Below, in pieces: positions 1 to 9,225 of a DNA stretch of 34,743 bases (position 1 is the first letter of the stretch; each line of letters starts with the position of its first letter). A model generated the notes under the pieces. It was not told the origin of the DNA. It was given only the letters and a program-made list of their open reading frames with translations, and did no database searches. The DNA is from an uncultured Thiotrichales bacterium (GTDB lineage: Bacteria > Pseudomonadota > Gammaproteobacteria > CAIRSR01). The stretch spans positions 1 to 34,743 of the forward strand of contig CAIJYR010000202.1 of the NCBI GenBank assembly GCA_903824965.1, in the 5' to 3' direction. The position numbers and the translations under genes were made by a program.

Positions 1-2161
1 GCAAGTGAGCCTGGAACAAAGTGCCAAGCCCATTCCAGGGATGAGCAAATTTTGGATCCAGTTCAATGGCCTTCCGATAGGCGGCCTCTGCTTCCTCATA
101 TCGGTGCACGTGATCCTGGAACAAATTGCCAAGCCCATTCCAGGGATAAGCAAATTTTGGATCCAGTTCAATGGCCTTCCGATAGGCGGCCTCTGCATCA
201 TCATGACGCGACAATTTATCGGTTAGTAATACAGCGAGTACATACCAACTTTGTGCAGTAACCGTTGTATCAGTGCTCAGGACTATTACTTTCCGCAGGA
301 CTTCCTCAGCGAGAGAAAACCAAGTGGAATGATTACTTAACTTCCAACCCAACCTCAAAAGATTGTATGGGCTTGTGCTTTCATCACTCGCTTTCTGAAC
401 CAGTGGTTTAATACGTTCAAAAAGTACCCGTTCTAGTTCCGGTAGTAAACTTCTTGTCGTCGAAGTATCCACCAAGGCCATTGCCACTCCGTCCGGTTGC
501 CCTACTTGTTCGGCACGATCGAAGGCACGCTGAGTAAGTCTACCACGATCATAGACACTACTCTGAAACTCAGGCCATACATCTACGCCTAACCATACCC
601 AGTAATCGGGCCATGTCTCCATGCTATGGAAAAGTGGTTCTCTATCATCCTTACGAATCGGCGCACATAGGAAACGTAGCAGTCCCTCACGAGGAGACTC
701 GTTGACGATCTCGGCCCATTCCCGTTGAGATTTATAGAGGCGCTCAAGAATCATCCGATTGTCTTCGTAAAGCTTCTCAAACTCATCCGATGCTTCATCA
801 AAGGACTTCATGAGTGCATTCACTTGGAATTGACTCATGGTTGGCAATGCGTTCAATACGCTTCGTTTCTCTTCCTTTAATAACGATATGGAATAACATA
901 ACTTTGTAATGAACAAATCTTCGTCTAACTCTACACCAGGAGACGGGCGCAGAATCTCAAGCCTTCGTGCTTTGATTCGCTCATGAGTTTGGTCTACTGG
1001 TGCCAAAGGCCAGTACCACGGCGGCAATGCTGTCAAAGGTGCTTGCATCGTAGAAGAAGGCGCGGATTTAGACAGCGACTTTCTGCTTGAGGGTGGCATC
1101 TCCTTGGGATCTGGCCTACTCTCTACTTGGGCCAGAGAGAGAATCCGACGACGCGAGCGGTGAATTGCCTCATCCATCAAAGCTTCACGATCTGCGTCGG
1201 ATATATTGCGAAGTTCGATCCAATCTGTGACAAGCTTGACCTCACGAGCATAGATAGAGTGAGGTCGCTGGAGGATCAGCGGTTTGTCACTGATGGCGAG
1301 TACCGAGGAATAGTGTAGGTAAAACATTTCCGGTGGCCGTTCCTGGATGCCACTTTGTGTATGTTTTCCAGATTGTTCAACCAGTGCATGTGCTCTATCC
1401 AAAGCGTCTAGAGTCTCGCCGTCATCACTGTTGGGAATGGGCGAGAATACCACTGCAAGTTGTTTCCGGTAGCTGTATAGCGGGATTTTATGATGGCGCA
1501 ATGCGTCTAGTGTCTGTTTTAGGCCAGCTTGGTTCTGTTCGTTCAGGCCAGCAACCGTAACGATACGATTCGGCAGATAACCAAGGCCAATATCCACCAT
1601 TTCTGGATAGCCCGTGCGACAATCAATAAAAACGTAGTCGATCTCTTTGCCATTGTGTTTGTACGAGAGTAGATCCTCGTGAATGGCTTTGGCAAGGGTA
1701 CGCAGACCTTTTTGATTGGCGGATTCTGATTGATCAGACGGTTCTGTATCCCAGCCGGATGGGATTTTGTGCAACAATGGCGTGAGTGTGGTATCAGTCG
1801 GACGAAACTTCGAACTACCCGCATCGATCACGAGTAACTGTCCAGACCCTGAGAAAGCGATACCCGCTTCTTGAAGACGCACCTCTCGCAATAACTTGGA
1901 GGGTGGTAAAAAACGGAAGTATTTTTCGTCGGATTCTTCCTGGTCATAATAGAGATCCAGTAGGTCACTCATGCCAAAACCGTGAGCCTCTGGGTCCACC
2001 CACGGGCCAAGGATGGGCATCAGCGACAATCCAGGTGCTGATAGATCTAAATCAATCAAGACAATGGTTTTTCCCCGTTCAGCGAGTTGTACCCCAACAT
2101 TGGTCAACAACGCTGTCCGTCCCACTCCGCCCTTGAAAGAGAAAAAGCTGATAATCTCCAT
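1..2161 (-). CDS. ParA/MinD-like P-loop NTPase fused to TPR repeats (3' end outside the window)
   Basis: The reading frame starts at the ATG at 2161 and stays open for about 720 residues to the left edge, so the protein is partial here. Near the N terminus is a deviant Walker A motif, FKGGVGRTALLTN, followed by VLIDLDLSAPGLS and later by a Walker B-like VFIDCRTG and a GLNEQNQAG segment. This is the layout of SIMIBI-class ParA/MinD ATPases, except that the P-loop lysine is replaced by arginine. The middle is helical, and the visible C terminus carries TPR units containing AYRKAIELDPKFA. It is the last visible gene of a same-strand set of three, 62 bases after the preceding stop. ParA-like NTPases with TPR arrays occur in regulatory and conflict-type systems, so a nucleotide-gated scaffold or sensor is an inference. 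A plain plasmid-partition role is unlikely, since no ParB gene is seen. Confidence 0.8.
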   Translation of the reverse strand, partial: MEIISFFSFKGGVGRTALLTNVGVQLAERGKTIVLIDLDLSAPGLSLMPILGPWVDPEAHGFGMSDLLDLYYDQEESDEKYFRFLPPSKLLREVRLQEAGIAFSGSGQLLVIDAGSSKFRPTDTTLTPLLHKIPSGWDTEPSDQSESANQKGLRTLAKAIHEDLLSYKHNGKEIDYVFIDCRTGYPEMVDIGLGYLPNRIVTVAGLNEQNQAGLKQTLDALRHHKIPLYSYRKQLAVVFSPIPNSDDGETLDALDRAHALVEQSGKHTQSGIQERPPEMFYLHYSSVLAISDKPLILQRPHSIYAREVKLVTDWIELRNISDADREALMDEAIHRSRRRILSLAQVESRPDPKEMPPSSRKSLSKSAPSSTMQAPLTALPPWYWPLAPVDQTHERIKARRLEILRPSPGVELDEDLFITKLCYSISLLKEEKRSVLNALPTMSQFQVNALMKSFDEASDEFEKLYEDNRMILERLYKSQREWAEIVNESPREGLLRFLCAPIRKDDREPLFHSMETWPDYWVWLGVDVWPEFQSSVYDRGRLTQRAFDRAEQVGQPDGVAMALVDTSTTRSLLPELERVLFERIKPLVQKASDESTSPYNLLRLGWKLSNHSTWFSLAEEVLRKVIVLSTDTTVTAQSWYVLAVLLTDKLSRHDDAEAAYRKAIELDPKFAYPWNGLGNLFQDHVHRYEEAEAAYRKAIELDPKFAHPWNGLGTLFQAHL
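10..219 (-). repeat. Two near-identical 105-base tandem repeats encoding TPR units
   Basis: The segment beginning at 10 recurs at 115 with only a few base differences, a period of 105 bases or 35 codons. On the minus strand each unit encodes one TPR with the core AYRKAIELDPKFA. The near identity at DNA level points to recent duplication or gene conversion. More units may follow beyond the left edge. Confidence 0.85.
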
Positions 2162-2223
2162 GACTTATAGCATCCAATGTTTGGTGAATGGTCGTCGAAG
2201 GCGCTGAGTATAACGGGTGTAGT

Positions 2224-3165
2224 CTATGCGGCTCTTTGCATTAGTATGGCCATCTTCGATCTGCGTGGGCGTTCTGCGGTTTTTCTGAGTTCTTGATACT
2301 CTTCAAGTAGAGGAATAGCGACATCTTCTAAAAACTCAAGAGAACAGGTTAGGTCGTCGTTCTTGTTTTTAGGGTCTACACAACATTCTTTTAATCCGCC
2401 CAAGAACAACTTTGCCCATGCAGGATCTGTTTCGAGGACGCACCCATGACGCCAGCACATGCCCCGCCAGCGGGAAAGAAATGCTTTGTCGGTACACATG
2501 CGGTGCATTTGGATAAAATACTTTTTCCCAGCTTCTTCGGGCATGACCTTTACGGCAGCGTTGTACAGCGTGAACAAGAGATCCAGGTTTTCGGGCTTGG
2601 CTTTTAAAACCGCGTCGAGTGTTTTTCGGATGACTGAGACTTGGTGTGGGGGCAACTCGTTTCCCAGATTAGGGTGAGAGGTGGCTACCCACAGTTCCAA
2701 TACTGCGTATGCCATGGATCGCTTCGATGCTTCCCTGATCAGAATCTCTTCCAAAGGCGGGGGCAAAGTCATCAAATACCCCCACAAGCTACCGAGCAGT
2801 TGTCGCGCAAGAGCGGGCGTATCCGTGACATGGCAGAATGCGACCAAACGGGCCAGATCATCAAGACGTGGTGTGGGTGCGTCTGTTTCGTGGAGCGTCT
2901 GTAAATACTGTTCCATGATCAACCGACGAAAACATTCCAATGCCTGAGGTGCATTGTCCTGTTTTGGGGTCAGATCCCGATAGAGATGGTAGAAGAGGAG
3001 GAGATGGTTCGGCTCGTGCGTGAGAAGTGACGGTGATACCAGGCCATGGACGGATTCGCTCTTGCCATCCAGACGTGCAAGCAAGACCTCCCGTGCCTGA
3101 CCGGTGCAGCCCCCCTCCATGAGGCGACGAAAACCCTTGACATAAGCATCAGCAGCATTGGCCAT
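2224..3165 (-). CDS. Unrecognised helical protein of 313 residues, middle gene of the cassette
   Basis: I do not recognise this protein. It looks soluble and mostly helical, with no signal peptide or membrane segment. It contains several cysteines in the C-terminal third (MHRMCTD, RGMCWRHGC, KECCVD) and ends in a basic tail, RPRRSKMAILMQRAA. Its ATG shares one base with the TAA stop of the gene upstream (TAATG), which implies translational coupling. The ParA-like/TPR gene follows 62 bases downstream. A helical-repeat adaptor is possible from the periodic leucines, but no motif proves it. The coding call itself is solid: the frame is long, the gene is coupled, and other frames give only short opposite-strand ORFs. 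Confidence 0.75.
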   Translation of the reverse strand: MANAADAYVKGFRRLMEGGCTGQAREVLLARLDGKSESVHGLVSPSLLTHEPNHLLLFYHLYRDLTPKQDNAPQALECFRRLIMEQYLQTLHETDAPTPRLDDLARLVAFCHVTDTPALARQLLGSLWGYLMTLPPPLEEILIREASKRSMAYAVLELWVATSHPNLGNELPPHQVSVIRKTLDAVLKAKPENLDLLFTLYNAAVKVMPEEAGKKYFIQMHRMCTDKAFLSRWRGMCWRHGCVLETDPAWAKLFLGGLKECCVDPKNKNDDLTCSLEFLEDVAIPLLEEYQELRKTAERPRRSKMAILMQRAA

Positions 3166-4013
3166 TAGACGCGATCCGGTTTCCAGGGGGGATAATAGGT
3201 GAGCTGGACGAAAGTGTCCTCTTCAAGATCGGCGTAGGGTATCGATTGAGAGATTAACTCCGGTCGTCCTTCATGCTTTGCACTGCTGGAAGCAACATCT
3301 GCTTCCTCTTTTGGAGCGGTGGGATCAGTATAGCCGTAGGGACGCTCGGTTAGATCGGGTGTAAAACGAGAATGCGCACCATAACCATCGATACTGCTTG
3401 GCTTATATAAACCCACAGGCAAATCGCTGACTTTAAGTGTAATTTCTACTGCGCCGTACCGTTCGGCAGCCTCAATGGTACCTTTCAACAGAGCCAATTC
3501 CTCGACATAGCTCTCTCCATCGGTGGGAGCACCCCGCAGCTCCGAAGACGTCCACCAGGTCCACCAGCACGGAAATCTCTCATTATGCATACGTCCTTGA
3601 AAAGCGAACTTGCCTACGCTGGCTTTTCCGTTCACGACCAATTTAGCCAACAGGTCATCTGCTCTCTCAAGATCCTCAGGAGTGTCCCCGAAATGATAGG
3701 CCGTGAAAGCATCCCCAGCTACTACCCTGCGCAACCATGTATCGCCTGGTAGGGTACATTGCTTCCCCGCTGCTTTTGGGCGAAAGGAATAGTGATCGCG
3801 CACCACCCCTTCAAGATGGCCTGTTGCATCTGCAACCTCCTTGCTGCAAGCCGCCTCGATTGACTGCTGGGCGCTCTGGCTGATGTTTCCGTGTTGACAC
3901 CACATAACAGGGTTGTGACGATCACGCCTGATGTTGTCCAGTGTACGCCGATACGTCCCCGCAGGGGTACCGTTCGAGTTCAACGCTTCTAACTGCCGCA
4001 AGAAAGAATCCAT
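3165..4013 (-). CDS. Unrecognised protein of about 282 residues, first gene of the cassette
   Basis: I do not recognise this protein. It has no signal peptide or membrane segment. A tryptophan-rich stretch, CWWTWWTSSEL, sits in the middle. After it come a helical stretch, AALLKGTIEAAERYG-like in character, and a Tyr/Pro-rich end (LTYYPPWKPDRV). I prefer the ATG at 4013, giving MDSFLRQLEAL, because GAGAAT lies upstream at a workable distance. An in-frame GTG at 4028 would add five residues. The stop overlaps the start of the next gene by one base. The gene is first in its cassette and lies about 120 bases after the stop of cstA on the same strand, so it may have its own promoter in that gap. 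Confidence 0.7.
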   Translation of the reverse strand: MDSFLRQLEALNSNGTPAGTYRRTLDNIRRDRHNPVMWCQHGNISQSAQQSIEAACSKEVADATGHLEGVVRDHYSFRPKAAGKQCTLPGDTWLRRVVAGDAFTAYHFGDTPEDLERADDLLAKLVVNGKASVGKFAFQGRMHNERFPCWWTWWTSSELRGAPTDGESYVEELALLKGTIEAAERYGAVEITLKVSDLPVGLYKPSSIDGYGAHSRFTPDLTERPYGYTDPTAPKEEADVASSSAKHEGRPELISQSIPYADLEEDTFVQLTYYPPWKPDRV

Positions 4014-4131
4014 CAGGAATATTCTCACTGTTCAGATAGTTATGTGAGATGCACAAGTTCGCAAGGTTCGATGCCGATTTATCCCCCTATTTTATCAAGC
4101 TTTGTTCTGGTTTGTCAACTGCATTGTCAGT

Positions 4132-6218
4132 CTAGTCCCGAACCCAGTCTTCTACCAATCGACTCGGTTCATGGGGTGATTCGGTCAGCGGAGGGACTGG
4201 CAAACCACGCAAATGACGCAAACTCATTCGTACCATATCGAAAATCACCACCCACAGTACCAACACGAAAAAGACAGTGAGACCGGCATCCAGACGTTGA
4301 TTAAAGATCAATTTCTCCGCGATGGCTGCTTTTTCTGGAGGCAAAGTGCCAAGGGCCAATTTGTCGGCTAAGTTGCTGGCTGCCGTCAGAAAACCAACAC
4401 GCACATCCTCGCTCATGATCTTTTCCCAAGCTGCGCTCGTCGTCACAAGGGCGAGCCATCCGAGTGGCAATCCCGTGATCCATGCGTGACGTCCTTGCCC
4501 AGATTTCACCAAGATACCGGTTGCGACCGAGAGCGCAATGGCCGCAAGCATCTGGTTAGAGATCCCAAACAGCGGCCAGAGAATATTCACCCCACCATTG
4601 GGATCGATCACGCCAATGTACAGAAAATAACCCCAAGCGGCCACAATCACCCCACTCGTCAACATCACAGACGGATACCAAGAAGTCCGACCCAAGGGTG
4701 CCCATAGGTTTCCGAGAAAATCCTGAAGCATGAATCGCCCGACCCGTGTACCGCATCCAAAGTCGATAGGATAAAAACCGCCTCGAACATAATGGCAAAG
4801 TGGTACCACAAAGAGAGCACCCCTTTTCCAAAGGCACTGCTAAAAATCATGGCCATCCCAATCGCAAGCGACGGTGCCCCTCCCGTGCGGGCAAAAAGAC
4901 TGCTTTCACCGGCCATCTGGGCGAGCTGATTCATGTGAGCAACGGTCACGGGAAAGCCCCACGAAGCAATGGTGGCCACCGCACTCGCTGCCGTTGTACC
5001 CACCACGCCCGATGGGCTGTTGATGGCAAAATAGACACCAGGCTCCAGAAGGGTAGCCGCAATCAATGCCATAATGGCCACAAACGATTCTAGTACCATG
5101 CCACCGTATCCAATGGGCCGAATGTCGCGCTCGTTGGCAAGTAATTTTGGCGTTGTGCCCGATGCAATCAGGGAATGAAAACCAGAGATGGCACCACAAG
5201 CAATCGTAATAAAGACAAAAGGAAACAGTTTTCCACCGAAGATAGGCCCAGTCCCATCCGTGAACCGCGTGAGCGCGGGCATTCGGATCTCCGGATGCAA
5301 AACGACAATGGCCACCGCGAGCAACAAAATGGTACCCAATTTCACAAAGGTAGAAAGATAATCACGCGGTGCCAGCAACAACCACACTGGCAAAACCGCA
5401 GCAAAAAAACCATACACAATCACAGCCCACGCAAGCGACAGGCCATCCTGATCAAACCAAGGACGCAACAGCGGTGAATGATCCACCCAACCACCACCAG
5501 CCACAGCAACGAGCAACAAAACCAGACCCAAAAGTGAACCCTCGATGATCCGTCCAGGGCGGATATCCCGCAAATACACGCCTACCAGCATAGCAATGGG
5601 AATGGTAGCCGCCACGGTAGACGTCGCCCAGGGGCTGTGTTTCATGGCATTGACCAACACCAACCCAAGCACTGCGATGAGAATCACCATGATCACGAGC
5701 GTTCCCACCAGGGCTGCGGCCCCTCCCATTGGGCCTAATTCATCGCGTGCCATTTGGCCAAGGCTGCGACCATCACGACGAGTGGAAAAAAACAGGATCA
5801 CCATATCCTGCACACAGCCTCCCAACACCGAACCGACTAAGATCCACAAGGTTCCCTGCAAATAACCAAACTGTGCTGCGAGGGTCGGCCCAATAAGGGG
5901 GCCAGGGCCAGCAATGGCCGCAAAATGATGCCCAAAGACGATCCATCGGTGGGTCGGCACAAAATCTCGAGCATTGTCGAAGCGTTCCGCAGGGGTCGCC
6001 CTGGTTTCATCGATCGCCAAAACCCGTGCCGCAATCCAAGCACTGTAAAAGCGATAGGCCAACGCATGGGTGGCAACTGCTGCGACGACAAACCATAGTG
6101 CATTGATGGTTTCCCCGCGAGCACTCGCAATCCCTCCCAGGGCGGAGGCTCCCGCAATGGCCACGAGTATCCAAAGCGTGTGACGTAACCAGCCCACGCT
6201 GGTCAGTGGCTTGATCAT
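4132..6218 (-). pseudogene. cstA: Carbon starvation protein CstA family transporter, interrupted by a one-base frameshift
   Basis: The first part, from the ATG at 6218, reads as a many-helix CstA/BtsT-type transporter up to [12 protein letters not shown]. There the frame is lost. The adjoining frame continues exactly where the family does, with [36 protein letters not shown] and a final membrane region, ending at 4132. Adding one G in the short run around 4751 restores a protein of about 695 residues, the usual family length. Family members import pyruvate or peptides across the inner membrane under carbon limitation. The start overlaps the stop of the dedA-like gene (ATGA), so the two are co-translated. 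The lesion may be a real mutation or a base-calling error: there is no other damage, which favours an error or a very recent loss. Confidence 0.85.
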
Positions 6219-6859
6219 GGATTTTCGCCTCTTGATTCGGGGTTTTCAGGACTGGGTTTTTCAGTACGGTTGCGGTGACGGTAGACATACACTCCCACAA
6301 CGGTTGCCGCAAAGGCCAACGCGCCGAGGACAATCCAGAACCCATGGGCCATCATCCAATCACGACGATCGCCGATGAAGTACCCAGACACCAACAGGAT
6401 CGCATTCCAGAGACCCGCTCCAAAGAAGGTGTACAGTAAAAACCTCTGTTGGTTCATGCGTGCGAGTCCTGCTGGCAGAGAAATCAGGTGACGCACCCCA
6501 GGCACAAACCGTCCGCTGAAAATAGAAATCTCTCCGTGATCACGGACGAAGCGTTCGGTTTGGTGCAAATGATGCTCGCGGATGAGAAAAAAGCGTCCAA
6601 AGCGCAACAACACCGGTCGACCCAGCCACCGCGCAAGATGGTAGCTGCCGAGGGAGCCTACAAGGGAACCCAGATTGGCCGCGATGAGCACCCATCCGAG
6701 GGTTAAGTGTCCCGTCGCAACCAGGTAGCCTGCTGGGGCCATCACCAATTCGGAGGGTACGGGAAACACAGAACTCTCTAGGGCCATGAGGACAAAGATG
6801 GCCGAGTAATCCAGTTGTCCCAACAGAGACAACACATCCTGGGTAAAAACTTCGCTCAT
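6215..6859 (-). CDS. DedA/SNARE-associated family inner-membrane protein
   Basis: This 214-residue protein starts at the ATG at 6859 with [18 protein letters not shown]. The frame stays open further upstream, but that part runs into the ispF gene on the other strand and looks non-coding. Family marks are [21 protein letters not shown] near residues 30-50, the [18 protein letters not shown] segment, and [18 protein letters not shown]. At least four hydrophobic segments are present, the last near residues 175-195. DedA proteins help keep membrane potential and lipid traffic in order, some by flipping phosphate carriers such as undecaprenyl phosphate. The gene is first in an operon with cstA, joined by an ATGA overlap. 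It is divergent from ispF with about 59 bases between starts. Confidence 0.88.
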   Translation of the reverse strand: MSEVFTQDVLSLLGQLDYSAIFVLMALESSVFPVPSELVMAPAGYLVATGHLTLGWVLIAANLGSLVGSLGSYHLARWLGRPVLLRFGRFFLIREHHLHQTERFVRDHGEISIFSGRFVPGVRHLISLPAGLARMNQQRFLLYTFFGAGLWNAILLVSGYFIGDRRDWMMAHGFWIVLGALAFAATVVGVYVYRHRNRTEKPSPENPESRGENP

Positions 6860-6918
6860 AAAAGAACCGTCAGGCCGTGTGGTATGGTAGAAACCGATTC
6901 TAACGCAAGAGGCTTTGT

Positions 6919-7440
6919 ATGCGCATTGGTCATGGTTTTGATGCCCATCGTTTCGCGGCGGGTCGACGTTTGGTGCTAGGTGGCGTGGACATTCCCTTCG
7001 ATCGCGGTTTGGTGGCCCACTCGGATGGAGATGTCGTGATCCACGCCTTATGTGATGCCCTCTTGGGGGCGGCGGGTTTGGGAGACATCGGACGGCATTT
7101 TCCAGACACTTCGACGGAATTTGCGGGTATTGACAGTCGGATCCTGCTAGACAGAGTGATGCACACACTGCACGCACAATCGCTGTCTGTGGGGAATGCC
7201 GATGTGACCATCGTGGCCCAGGTACCCCGCCTTGCCCACTATGTCGATGCGATGCGCGTCAACCTAGCACAGGACATGGGGGTTACGGTGGGTCAGGTCA
7301 ACGTGAAGGCGACGACCACCGAGCGGATGGGATACACCGGCCGTGAAGAGGGCATTGCGGTACACGCGGTGGTGTTGCTTGTCAACGGATCAGGGACATC
7401 CGAGGCTGCTGTCCCAACGGTTCACCACGGCACAGAATAA
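6919..7440 (+). CDS. ispF: 2-C-methyl-D-erythritol 2,4-cyclodiphosphate synthase
   Basis: IspF cyclises CDP-methylerythritol 2-phosphate to MEcPP with release of CMP, a step of the MEP isoprenoid pathway in the cytosol. The metal ligands expected for the family are visible as Asp8 and His10 in GFDAHRF and His42 in [12 protein letters not shown]. The loop AHSDGD and the nucleotide-binding [19 protein letters not shown] are also present. The core is full length, and a short extra C-terminal tail of about 15 residues brings it to 173. An AAGAGG ribosome site lies before the ATG. The gene ends inside the 3' end of the convergent rnt gene, a 51-base overlap that is partly due to this tail. The usual partner ispD is not beside it. 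Confidence 0.96.
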   Translation: MRIGHGFDAHRFAAGRRLVLGGVDIPFDRGLVAHSDGDVVIHALCDALLGAAGLGDIGRHFPDTSTEFAGIDSRILLDRVMHTLHAQSLSVGNADVTIVAQVPRLAHYVDAMRVNLAQDMGVTVGQVNVKATTTERMGYTGREEGIAVHAVVLLVNGSGTSEAAVPTVHHGTE

Positions 7441-8010
7441 ATCTGCCGTACACTCTGCGTCGTACAGGGCAGAGTGTGCCTCATCGGAGTGCCAGGGCAA
7501 TCCCGCTGCTTGGACGGCCTTGGCCAGCACGGTTTGACCAAAGGCAAGTCCTGCCAAGGTCGCCGTGTCAAAGGTCGTAAAGGCATGAAAAGGATTCTGC
7601 TTGATGCCACTGCGTGCGGCGGCTGCCTTCAGAAAACTGATGTCAAATGCAGGGTTGTGTCCCACCAGGATCGCACGGGTGCATCCCGCCTCACGGATGG
7701 CCTTTCGGATCGGCACAAAGATGCCCTCCAATGCCTCTCGTTCCGGTACCGCAAAACGAAAGGGATGAAAGGGATCGATCCCCGTGAACGCCAGGGACGA
7801 AGGCTCTAGGTTGGCGTTGGGGAAGGGAATCACATGGGCACTCAGGGTCTCACCGCGTTCTAAGCGTTGGTTCGCGCCCATCCGCAACGGTACCGCCGCG
7901 ATCTCTAGGAGTGCATCGGTGTGGGGGTTGAAGCCTGCGGTTTCTACGTCGATGACGACCGGCAGAAAACCACGAAAACGGGTCGCAATGGTGTGTGTTC
8001 GTTCTAACAT
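7390..8010 (-). CDS. rnt: Ribonuclease T
   Basis: RNase T is a DEDDh 3'-5' exonuclease that trims tRNA and other small RNA ends, including removal of the last residues of 5S and 23S rRNA. The signature [17 protein letters not shown] is nearly the same as in enterobacteria. Catalytic residues can be placed at Asp21, Glu23, Asp123 (HNPAFDISF), His179 and Asp184 ([10 protein letters not shown]). The length of 206 is normal, and the phenylalanine-rich parts that grip the RNA 3' end ([10 protein letters not shown]) are kept. The family is essentially limited to Gammaproteobacteria, so this gene is the best taxonomic marker in the window. It faces ispF and overlaps its end by 51 bases, and is divergent from dnaN with about 115 bases between starts. 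Confidence 0.96.
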   Translation of the reverse strand: MLERTHTIATRFRGFLPVVIDVETAGFNPHTDALLEIAAVPLRMGANQRLERGETLSAHVIPFPNANLEPSSLAFTGIDPFHPFRFAVPEREALEGIFVPIRKAIREAGCTRAILVGHNPAFDISFLKAAAARSGIKQNPFHAFTTFDTATLAGLAFGQTVLAKAVQAAGLPWHSDEAHSALYDAECTADLFCAVVNRWDSSLGCP

Positions 8011-8124
8011 GGGTGTGCATCATACGCAAAGCAGTGGCGTATGCGATAGCGTTTTTTTATGCAAAACGGTATATTGAAAAACAGAACCTTATGATTGATC
8101 TACCGATAGAACAAGAGACCGACA

Positions 8125-9225
8125 ATGCGTTTTACCATCCAAAGAGAGGCACTGCTCAAACCCCTCCAAGCGGTAGCCAGCGTAGTCGAGCGACGGCAGG
8201 CGTTGCCGATCCTGGGGAACCTGTTGTTGTCCGTGACAGAGCATGAACTGTCGGTGACGGCCACTGACCTCGAAGTAGAACTGGTGTACAGAATTCCCCT
8301 GATGTGGGCAGAACCGGGCCGTACCACCGTGCCTGCGCGTAAAGTGTTGGATATCTGCCGTGCGCTTTCTGAGGGGTCGGAACTCAGCATGGTCTTAGAG
8401 AAAGATCGGTTGTTGCTGCGTGCGGGGAAAAGCCGTTATACCCTGGCCACTTTGCCCGCCGATGAGTTTCCGAACGTTGAGGAAATACAGGGCGGGATGC
8501 GATTGACACTTCCCCAAAGTGTCCTAAAAGGCATTGTTGCAAAAACGCATTTTGCAATGGCGGTTGCGGATGTGCGCTACTTTTTGATTGGGTTGTTGCT
8601 CGAAGTCGAGCGTGGTTGGTTGCGAACGTGCGCAACCGATGGACATCGTCTTGCTTTTGCCGAAGTCGAATCGGAGGTACAGCCAACCACGCCCCTGCAG
8701 GTGATTGTTCCACGCAAGGGTGTGGCGGAGCTTTTGCGGTTGTTACAAGATTCGCCCGTGCCTGTGGAAGTTGTGTTGGGCACGAACCATATTCAGGTCA
8801 TCTTGCCTGACGCGACGTTTACTTCCAAACTCATTGATGGTCGTTTTCCCGATTATCGGCGTGTCATTCCAAACGCAGTCACCAAGGTGGCCACGGCAGA
8901 TCGAGAAGAACTGCGCAGAGCACTGAACCGAGCCGCCATTATCTCAAACGAAAAGTTCCGTGGCATTCGTTTTCAAGTGTCTGAAAATAAAATTGTGATC
9001 CTGGCTGCCAATCCCGAACAAGACGAAGCAGAAGAAGAAATCGCCGCAGAATACCAAGGCGATGCTTTGGAGATTGGTTTCAATGTGGGCTATCTCTTGG
9101 ACGCCCTCGGTGCTATTGAGGCAGATCGGGTTACGATAGGATTTGTCAACGCAGACAGCAGCGCACTGCTCCAAGGCGTGGGGAATGAGTCCTGTCGCTA
9201 TGTGGTGATGCCGATGCGGTTATGA
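8125..9225 (+). CDS. dnaN: DNA polymerase III sliding clamp (beta subunit)
   Basis: The beta clamp is a ring-shaped dimer that holds DNA polymerase III on DNA. The protein has 366 residues, the normal length, starting MRFTIQREALLKPLQAVASVVERRQALPIL and ending in the typical YVVMPMRL, which forms part of the hydrophobic partner-binding pocket. Three similar clamp domains of about 120 residues each can be followed. The ATG is preceded by an AAGAGA-type ribosome site. The gene is not next to dnaA, recF or gyrB. Instead its stop overlaps the ATG of an oxidoreductase gene (ATGA), which starts a coupled three-gene series with alr. The 115 bases before it, divergent from rnt, are AT-rich and should hold the promoter. 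Confidence 0.97.
   Translation: MRFTIQREALLKPLQAVASVVERRQALPILGNLLLSVTEHELSVTATDLEVELVYRIPLMWAEPGRTTVPARKVLDICRALSEGSELSMVLEKDRLLLRAGKSRYTLATLPADEFPNVEEIQGGMRLTLPQSVLKGIVAKTHFAMAVADVRYFLIGLLLEVERGWLRTCATDGHRLAFAEVESEVQPTTPLQVIVPRKGVAELLRLLQDSPVPVEVVLGTNHIQVILPDATFTSKLIDGRFPDYRRVIPNAVTKVATADREELRRALNRAAIISNEKFRGIRFQVSENKIVILAANPEQDEAEEEIAAEYQGDALEIGFNVGYLLDALGAIEADRVTIGFVNADSSALLQGVGNESCRYVVMPMRL

Noticed and set aside
5-261. Plus-strand open frames at the left edge
   Set aside because: They are the opposite strand of the TPR repeats. The minus-strand frame is far longer and carries motifs.
1-4013. Plasmid-type parABS partition locus
   Set aside because: The ATPase has a changed P-loop and TPR fusion, and neither partner looks like ParB.
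6860-7177. Long N-terminal extension of the DedA-like protein
   Set aside because: It runs antisense through ispF, is rich in Pro and Arg and lacks family sequence. The start at 6859 gives the normal DedA N terminus.
8010-8125. Replication origin next to dnaN
   Set aside because: The gap is short and AT-rich, but I see no cluster of DnaA boxes and no dnaA gene.
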